10,767 bases of DNA, from NCBI GenBank assembly GCA_025453315.1, contig JALOQQ010000024.1, positions 1 through 10,767 of the forward strand, written 5' to 3'. The notes under the pieces are model-generated. The model saw only the letters and a program-made list of their open reading frames with translations, searched no databases and was not told the origin of the DNA. The DNA comes from Planctomycetota bacterium (GTDB lineage Bacteria > Patescibacteriota > Patescibacteriia > Patescibacteriales > UBA12465). This document shows, piece by piece, positions 7,275 through 10,767 of the stretch; within the stretch, counting starts at the first letter, position 1, and every line of letters begins with the position of its first letter. The position numbers and the translations under genes were made by a program.

Positions 7275-7294
7275 ATTGTCCAGCTATTGACAAT
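7275..7294 (+). promoter_or_regulatory. Inverted repeat (ATTGTC-N8-GACAAT) overlapping the -35 box: possible operator
   Basis: ATTGTC (7275-7280) and GACAAT (7289-7294) form a perfect 6-bp inverted repeat with an 8-base spacer. The right arm overlaps the TTGACA at 7287-7292, so a dimeric regulator bound here would compete with RNA polymerase. No regulator gene lies next to it. Confidence 0.4.
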
Positions 7295-7315
7295 TTATCA
7301 TAAATAATATAATAT
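7287..7315 (+). promoter_or_regulatory. Sigma70 promoter of the beta-propeller gene
   Basis: A perfect TTGACA (7287-7292) is followed by overlapping -10 candidates: a perfect TATAAT at 7308-7313 with a 15-base spacer, or TAATAT at 7310-7315 with the preferred 17. The transcript would start near 7320-7322, giving an AT-rich leader of about 90 bases before the ATG at 7413. No Shine-Dalgarno and no convincing riboswitch fold are visible in that leader. Confidence 0.65.
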
Positions 7316-7412
7316 AGTCTATTACTCAGAAAATTATAAATTTAACGAATAACAATTAATTAATAAATAACTAACAAATTTATATATTTTTAAAAAGTAA
7401 TTAATATTTTAT

Positions 7413-8675
7413 ATGAAAAAACTATCAGTATTAATCCTAGCTTTAGCGATTCTTTTTATCGCTGGTACTAAAGCTGCGGATGCAAAAACAAAGACTTACT
7501 ACTCCGGCGATGCAATTTATTATAACGACACTCTTTATGTCGGTTCTACTAATTCCGATAGCTTGGAAGTGTTTAAGGTAGAAAACGGGAAAATGAATCG
7601 TATTTTAAAGTTTAAGCCTTTTAACACCAAGACTGCTCAATATGGGAAGTTCTCTGATGTAAAATTCAACGAAGAAGATGGTAAGCTTTATGCTTATACT
7701 GCTAGCGAATTTTCTTTTTACAAATATGACATTACCAGTGGTACTGAAACTTTAGTTAATAAAGTTACTAATAATTACTGGGAATGGTATCAAAGAATCG
7801 ACAAATTTGCCGATAATATCGTTACCATCAGTGATAAAGGTGTAAAAATTTGGGATAAAAATTTAGTAGTTATTGATAGTTTAAAATTTAAAGCTAAAAA
7901 TTATCAATATAATGTTCGTTCCTACAACAACCGCTTTGTTTTAACTGCTGACGATAAAGGCATTTATATCTTTGATCGTGAAACCAGAAAAGTAATCAAG
8001 AGCATGGCTCTTAATTACTACCAAGATGGCAATCACAAAGTTTATCAAGATCCAGAAACTTACAATATCTACGCCGCCGATGATTATTTTGTTAAAAAAT
8101 ATGATTTAGTTGGCAACTTATTAAGTACCTTTAAACATTCTGGCTATCAAGCTTATGATGTTAGCGGAAGCAGAGATTTTCTTTACTTCTCTAATGGCAT
8201 TGGCATTGTTAAGCTTAACAAAGACTTAAAGATGCTTTCTTCACAAAAAACTAGTGAATGGGAAGGTGCTTCTTGGGCTATGGGCTTAAACGTCTTATCT
8301 ACTGTAGATGGCGACAAAATAGTAGTTTTTAACAATTCTAATATTTTAGTACTTAACAGTAACTTAAACAAAATCGCTTCTTTTAGAGGAGATGAAGCTG
8401 ACGTTAGCATTACTCGTGAAAAATTATACTTAAAACTTGATAAGAATAGAGCGGCTGTTAACTCTCAGGTTTATATGGATGCTGGTGGCTTTTTAGCCAA
8501 TGAAAAAGTTTTAGTTGATTTTATGGGTAAAAGATTTATGGCCCAAACCAACGAACAAGGAAAAATTACTAAAATTATGACTGTTCCTCAGACATCTAAT
8601 ACTCTTGGTGATGTAAAATTAACTGGCCAAGAATCTAAACTTACCTACAGTGTAAACTTTGAAGTTGAAAAATAA
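7413..8675 (+). CDS. Secreted beta-propeller protein with C-terminal Ig-like domain
   Basis: The 420-residue protein has a classic signal peptide (1-24) with an ADA cleavage site before Lys25. Residues about 30-335 are repeated four-strand units of roughly 40 residues, each with a hydrophobic 'IYIFD'-type strand and a polar turn: for example DAIYYNDTLYVGST, GKLYAYTASEFSFYKYD, NIVTISDKGVKIWDK, DKGIYIFDRETRKVI, NIYAADDYFVKKYD, FLYFSNGIGIVKLN and KIVVFNNSNILVLN. I count seven, fitting a seven-bladed beta-propeller. Residues about 345-420 resemble the exported Ig-like module whose pattern is G-F-x-x-x-E-x-V ... G ... T-V-P ... G-x-x-x-L-x-G (GGFLANEKVLVDF, 353-365; IMTVPQTSNTLGDVKLTG). No catalytic residues are recognised; surface binding or adhesion is a guess. 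An in-frame TAA at 7398-7400 fixes the start. It is a stand-alone unit with its own promoter and a strong terminator, which hints at high expression. Confidence 0.85.
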   Translation: MKKLSVLILALAILFIAGTKAADAKTKTYYSGDAIYYNDTLYVGSTNSDSLEVFKVENGKMNRILKFKPFNTKTAQYGKFSDVKFNEEDGKLYAYTASEFSFYKYDITSGTETLVNKVTNNYWEWYQRIDKFADNIVTISDKGVKIWDKNLVVIDSLKFKAKNYQYNVRSYNNRFVLTADDKGIYIFDRETRKVIKSMALNYYQDGNHKVYQDPETYNIYAADDYFVKKYDLVGNLLSTFKHSGYQAYDVSGSRDFLYFSNGIGIVKLNKDLKMLSSQKTSEWEGASWAMGLNVLSTVDGDKIVVFNNSNILVLNSNLNKIASFRGDEADVSITREKLYLKLDKNRAAVNSQVYMDAGGFLANEKVLVDFMGKRFMAQTNEQGKITKIMTVPQTSNTLGDVKLTGQESKLTYSVNFEVEK

Positions 8676-8694
8676 TTCTAAACAGTTTATATAT

Positions 8695-8728
8695 AAAACA
8701 CGCTCCACTAGGGAGCGTGTTTTTATTT
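8695..8728 (+). terminator. Strong intrinsic terminator after the beta-propeller gene
   Basis: A perfect 12-bp stem, AAAACACGCTCC (8695-8706) with GGAGCGTGTTTT (8712-8723), closes a 5-base loop (ACTAG) and runs into a T-rich tail. It is the most GC-rich and most stable hairpin in the window. Confidence 0.92.
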
Positions 8729-8739
8729 TGTATATAAAA

Positions 8740-8748
8740 TGATATAAT
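8740..8748 (+). promoter_or_regulatory. Extended -10 promoter of the four-TM protein gene
   Basis: TGATATAAT (8740-8748) is a perfect TGn-TATAAT extended -10 element, placed directly after the preceding terminator. No good -35 box is present, as is common for extended -10 promoters. The leader would be about 46 bases. Confidence 0.55.
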
Positions 8749-8801
8749 AAAAAATGTTAAAAAATCATAGTCTAACCTCTAAGATTAATAATTGGTAAAT
8801 T

Positions 8802-9308
8802 ATGTTTATAATAACTTTACTATCACTAGCATTTATATTTATATTATTATTTTTCTTTGGATTGTTATTTCTTATTTCGCACAAATTTCCAGAAATTAAA
8901 GAAAAAGTTTTTAATACTAAGTTTATCCTTCTCTCTTTACTAGAAATAATTTTATTTTACTCTAGTATTGTTTTATCTAGAATTGCTAGTAGCCAGAAAA
9001 TATCAACTAGTTGTTATAAAATGCACATGTGGTTGAGGTATAATGGCACAAATGAATACACCTTTTGCGGTAAAATTTTTAATAACTTTTCTCGAACAGA
9101 GATTATGATGATCGCTTTATTTTTATTCGCAATAGCTTTATTTATTTTTTTTAAAATAAAAAGAACAAAATCTGAATCTTATAATATTTTAAAAAAAGAT
9201 TTTAAATGGGGAAGCTTTGATAAAAATAACTATATTTTTACTATAATTTTAGTAATTTTTATATTAATAATTTTACTTCTTTTAAAGCTAAAGGTTTTAA
9301 ATTTTTAA
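8802..9308 (+). CDS. Small integral membrane protein with four TM segments, function unknown
   Basis: The 168-residue protein matches no family I recognise. Four hydrophobic segments lie at about 3-26, 41-60, 101-119 and 144-164, separated by a short charged loop (HKFPEIKEK), a polar loop of about 40 residues (61-100), and a basic loop (IKRTKSE to 143). The positive charge of loops 1 and 3 places them in the cytoplasm, with loop 2 outside. Loop 2 carries Cys71 and Cys89, which could form a disulfide, and an NGT sequence. An in-frame TAA two codons upstream fixes the ATG. It has an extended -10 promoter and a terminator of its own. The composition is almost entirely A/T-rich Ile, Leu and Phe codons. 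A spurious ORF is unlikely given the clean four-TM layout, but homologues cannot be checked here. Confidence 0.7.
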   Translation: MFIITLLSLAFIFILLFFFGLLFLISHKFPEIKEKVFNTKFILLSLLEIILFYSSIVLSRIASSQKISTSCYKMHMWLRYNGTNEYTFCGKIFNNFSRTEIMMIALFLFAIALFIFFKIKRTKSESYNILKKDFKWGSFDKNNYIFTIILVIFILIILLLLKLKVLNF

Positions 9309-9388
9309 TAAAAAACACCCAAGTAATTAACTATTACCTATACTCAACAGGCTACACAATAAATCATTAAAAATATTTTTTAAAAACC

Positions 9389-9415
9389 AAAAAGTTGCCA
9401 TTTAGGCAACTTTTT
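9389..9415. terminator. Bidirectional intrinsic terminator between convergent genes
   Basis: AAAAAGTTGCC (9389-9399) pairs perfectly with GGCAACTTTTT (9405-9415) around a 5-base loop. It is flanked by T-runs on both strands, so it can end the four-TM gene on the plus strand and the dehydrogenase-like gene on the minus strand. The rest of the 138-base gap (9309-9446) shows nothing else. Confidence 0.88.
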
Positions 9416-9446
9416 AATTTATAACAAACTATAACAAATATTATAT

Positions 9447-10322
9447 TTAAACTTTTCCGAAAATAGCTTCTAATAAATCTAAATCTTTGCCACTATCTTT
9501 TAAAAGTTTAATGTTTTTATTAATAGTTGCTTCCAAAAAAGCAATTCCCTCGACATCACTTCCGATTTTCTTCATATACTCTAATAGAGCAACTGAATCC
9601 TTTATAAAACAATGTCCACCAGCACCACGACCAGGCTTACCATCAATGCCTGAGGCATGTATTGGGTCAAAATGACTAGAACCCAAACGAGAATCAGCCT
9701 TTAAACCAATCTTTATCTTTTCCCAATCACAATCCTCTTTTTGCGCTAAATCATACAAAACGTTCATATAAACAACTTTTAAGAAAAGAAAACAATTACT
9801 GCCGTATTTTATAAGCTCAGCTTCCTTAGCACGACAAATTAAGTTTACTGGTGCTTCAGGTAAAATAGCCAAAATTTGTTGAGCTCGTTTTTTATACTCT
9901 TCATTATCAATAGGACAACCAACAATATTACGAGTCGGGTGGGCGGTGTCAAAGGCGGCATTAACTTCAGTTAAAAACTCTGGGGAATGAAAAATAAAAC
10001 GATCTTTATAAAGAACTTGCAACTCTTCGCAAACTCCGGGCATAATAGTTGATTTAATAACCGCTGATTTACCAACACCGACTAAAGCTATTACTTCTTT
10101 TAAAATATCAAAGTTAAATCCCTGGGGCGTGGTTGGAGTTGGCACTGCTATAAAAACAATATCACACTTAGCAATTTGTTCGCGATTCATCTCATATTCT
10201 GGTTCTTTAGAATAACGAACTATTGAATAACCACGATTTTCAAAATCATTAGCCAAATTCTTACCGATAAAACCTTGTCCTATACAACCAATTAAAATAT
10301 TTGGTAACATAAAATATAACAA
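9447..10322 (-). CDS. UDP-glucose/GDP-mannose dehydrogenase-family protein, short form lacking the C-terminal domain
   Basis: Members oxidise a nucleotide-sugar 6-hydroxyl to the uronate with two NAD+. The N-terminal Rossmann motif GQGFIG (15-20) binds NAD. Family motifs follow in order: AVPTPT (59-64), STIMPG (91-96), HSPEFLTE (112-119), the substrate-site helix AELIKYGSNCFLFLK (168-182), and catalytic GRGAGGHCFIKD (231-242) with nucleophile Cys238. These cover the N-terminal and central domains. The usual C-terminal UDP-sugar-binding domain (about 100-150 residues) is absent: 291 aa against about 390-450. The stop is followed by a terminator, so this is not a frameshifted remnant. Residues in the catalytic core are intact, so it may work on an unusual substrate, or the third domain may be dispensable. 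Met5 (10310) is an equally plausible start; neither has a Shine-Dalgarno. It lies 31 bases after the HIT gene, probably in the same transcript. Confidence 0.9.
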   Translation of the reverse strand: MLYFMLPNILIGCIGQGFIGKNLANDFENRGYSIVRYSKEPEYEMNREQIAKCDIVFIAVPTPTTPQGFNFDILKEVIALVGVGKSAVIKSTIMPGVCEELQVLYKDRFIFHSPEFLTEVNAAFDTAHPTRNIVGCPIDNEEYKKRAQQILAILPEAPVNLICRAKEAELIKYGSNCFLFLKVVYMNVLYDLAQKEDCDWEKIKIGLKADSRLGSSHFDPIHASGIDGKPGRGAGGHCFIKDSVALLEYMKKIGSDVEGIAFLEATINKNIKLLKDSGKDLDLLEAIFGKV

Positions 10323-10353
10323 GCTTTAAAAAGCTAATTTAAAATTTAATTAT

Positions 10354-10767
10354 TTAATTAAGATCTGTTTTAATTAACTGAGCCATTTCATCTAATTCAG
10401 AACGAGGTGCTATTTTAAGATTGTCCATGGTAAAGATTACTTTCCCTTCCTCAATTTTAGCCATCGCCCCGGAAGTAATGTCATTTTTATCATATTGAGC
10501 AACTACAATCATATGAGCATGAGCTACGCCATAACCATGAACCAAAAGACCAACTCTCTCTGGATTTAATTTCTTTTTTATAATTTTAGAAATTTGTTGA
10601 GCAAAAGAAAATATTTTAGTTGCTAAGGCATCATCTAAATCAGAAAAATGATCAATGTGCTTTTTTGGTATTACTAAAGTTTGTCCGGGATGCACTGGTT
10701 GTATATCCATAAAAGCGAGAATGTCATCATCTTCATAGACTTTACTAGATTCTAATTCTCCAGCGAT
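10354..10767 (-). CDS. HIT-family protein (histidine triad nucleotide-binding), N-terminus off the right edge
   Basis: HIT proteins hydrolyse or transfer nucleotidyl groups from phosphoramidates, dinucleoside polyphosphates and similar compounds. The frame is open to the right edge (137 residues visible) and reads IAGELESSKVYEDDDILAF before the internal Met at 10710, matching the HIT N-terminal pattern (IAGEIPSxxVYEDDxxLAF). The true start is therefore outside the window. Downstream is DIQPVHPGQTLVIPKKH, the family's conserved DI-P--PGH-LVIPK-H segment. The signature is HAHMIVV where the consensus is HxHxHxx: the nucleophile position (second His) is kept, but the third His is Ile. The C-terminal 45 residues are beyond the compact core and mostly charged. 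It precedes the dehydrogenase-like gene by 31 bases. A nucleotide-handling role is likely; the substrate is unknown. Confidence 0.92.
   Translation of the reverse strand: MAGELESSKVYEDDDILAFMDIQPVHPGQTLVIPKKHIDHFSDLDDALATKIFSFAQQISKIIKKKLNPERVGLLVHGYGVAHAHMIVVAQYDKNDITSGAMAKIEEGKVIFTMDNLKIAPRSELDEMAQLIKTDLN

Noticed and set aside
7321..7412. Possible riboswitch in the 90-base leader of the propeller gene
   Set aside because: The leader is almost pure A/T without stable stems or conserved aptamer motifs.
10322..10335. AGCTTT/AAAGCT inverted repeat between the HIT and dehydrogenase genes
   Set aside because: The loop would be only 2-4 bases, and no T-run follows on the minus strand, so it is not a credible terminator; the genes are probably co-transcribed.
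10354..10710. HIT gene starting at the Met at 10710
   Set aside because: The frame continues to the window edge with family-conserved sequence (VYEDDDILAF), so this Met is internal.
1..10767. CRISPR arrays, tRNAs, insertion sequences, phage or toxin-antitoxin genes
   Set aside because: No spaced direct repeats, cloverleaf sequences, transposase motifs or small paired genes were seen on either strand.

Overview
The window is strongly AT-rich, with short intergenic gaps, sigma70-like promoters (TTGACA boxes, TATAAT-type -10 boxes), compact intrinsic terminators and many orphan envelope proteins. The gene mix fits a member of the Candidate Phyla Radiation (Patescibacteria, Parcubacteria-like): an RND pump without a visible outer-membrane partner, an L,D-transpeptidase carrying calcium-binding DxDxDG repeats, a secreted beta-propeller, and a conserved-looking protein of unknown function. 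This assignment is an inference from style and content; no rRNA or other marker gene is present. All frames are open with TGA read as stop, so the standard bacterial code fits and a TGA=Gly code is unlikely.

Left part, minus strand (1-4322): a two-gene efflux operon. A lipoprotein membrane-fusion subunit (2448-4322) is followed after 4 bases by a large RND permease that runs off the left edge (1-2443). Both are atypical. The adaptor has a helical insert of about 340 residues between its two lipoyl halves. The permease has an extra pair of hydrophobic segments between TM6 and TM7.

Next on the minus strand (4488-5510) is an unassigned soluble protein with a possible PD-(D/E)XK-nuclease-like core. 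It has the only clear Shine-Dalgarno sequence in the window.

Centre, plus strand (5593-9308): four genes, mostly with their own promoters. They encode a secreted Ca2+-repeat/YkuD L,D-transpeptidase with a near-leaderless promoter, a membrane-anchored Cys-containing PsbP-like protein, a secreted probable seven-bladed beta-propeller with a C-terminal Ig-like domain, and a small four-TM protein. Terminators follow the second, third and fourth. Together with the pump, this stretch is dominated by cell-envelope functions.

Right end, minus strand (9447-10767): a HIT-family protein entering from the right edge, with the third histidine of its triad replaced, followed by a short UDP-glucose/GDP-mannose dehydrogenase-like protein that lacks the usual C-terminal nucleotide-sugar-binding domain. 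The two are probably co-transcribed and end at a bidirectional terminator shared with the four-TM gene.

There is no CRISPR array, tRNA, rRNA, insertion sequence or phage gene. The best candidates for something new are the modified RND/adaptor pair, the nuclease-like orphan and the truncated dehydrogenase.
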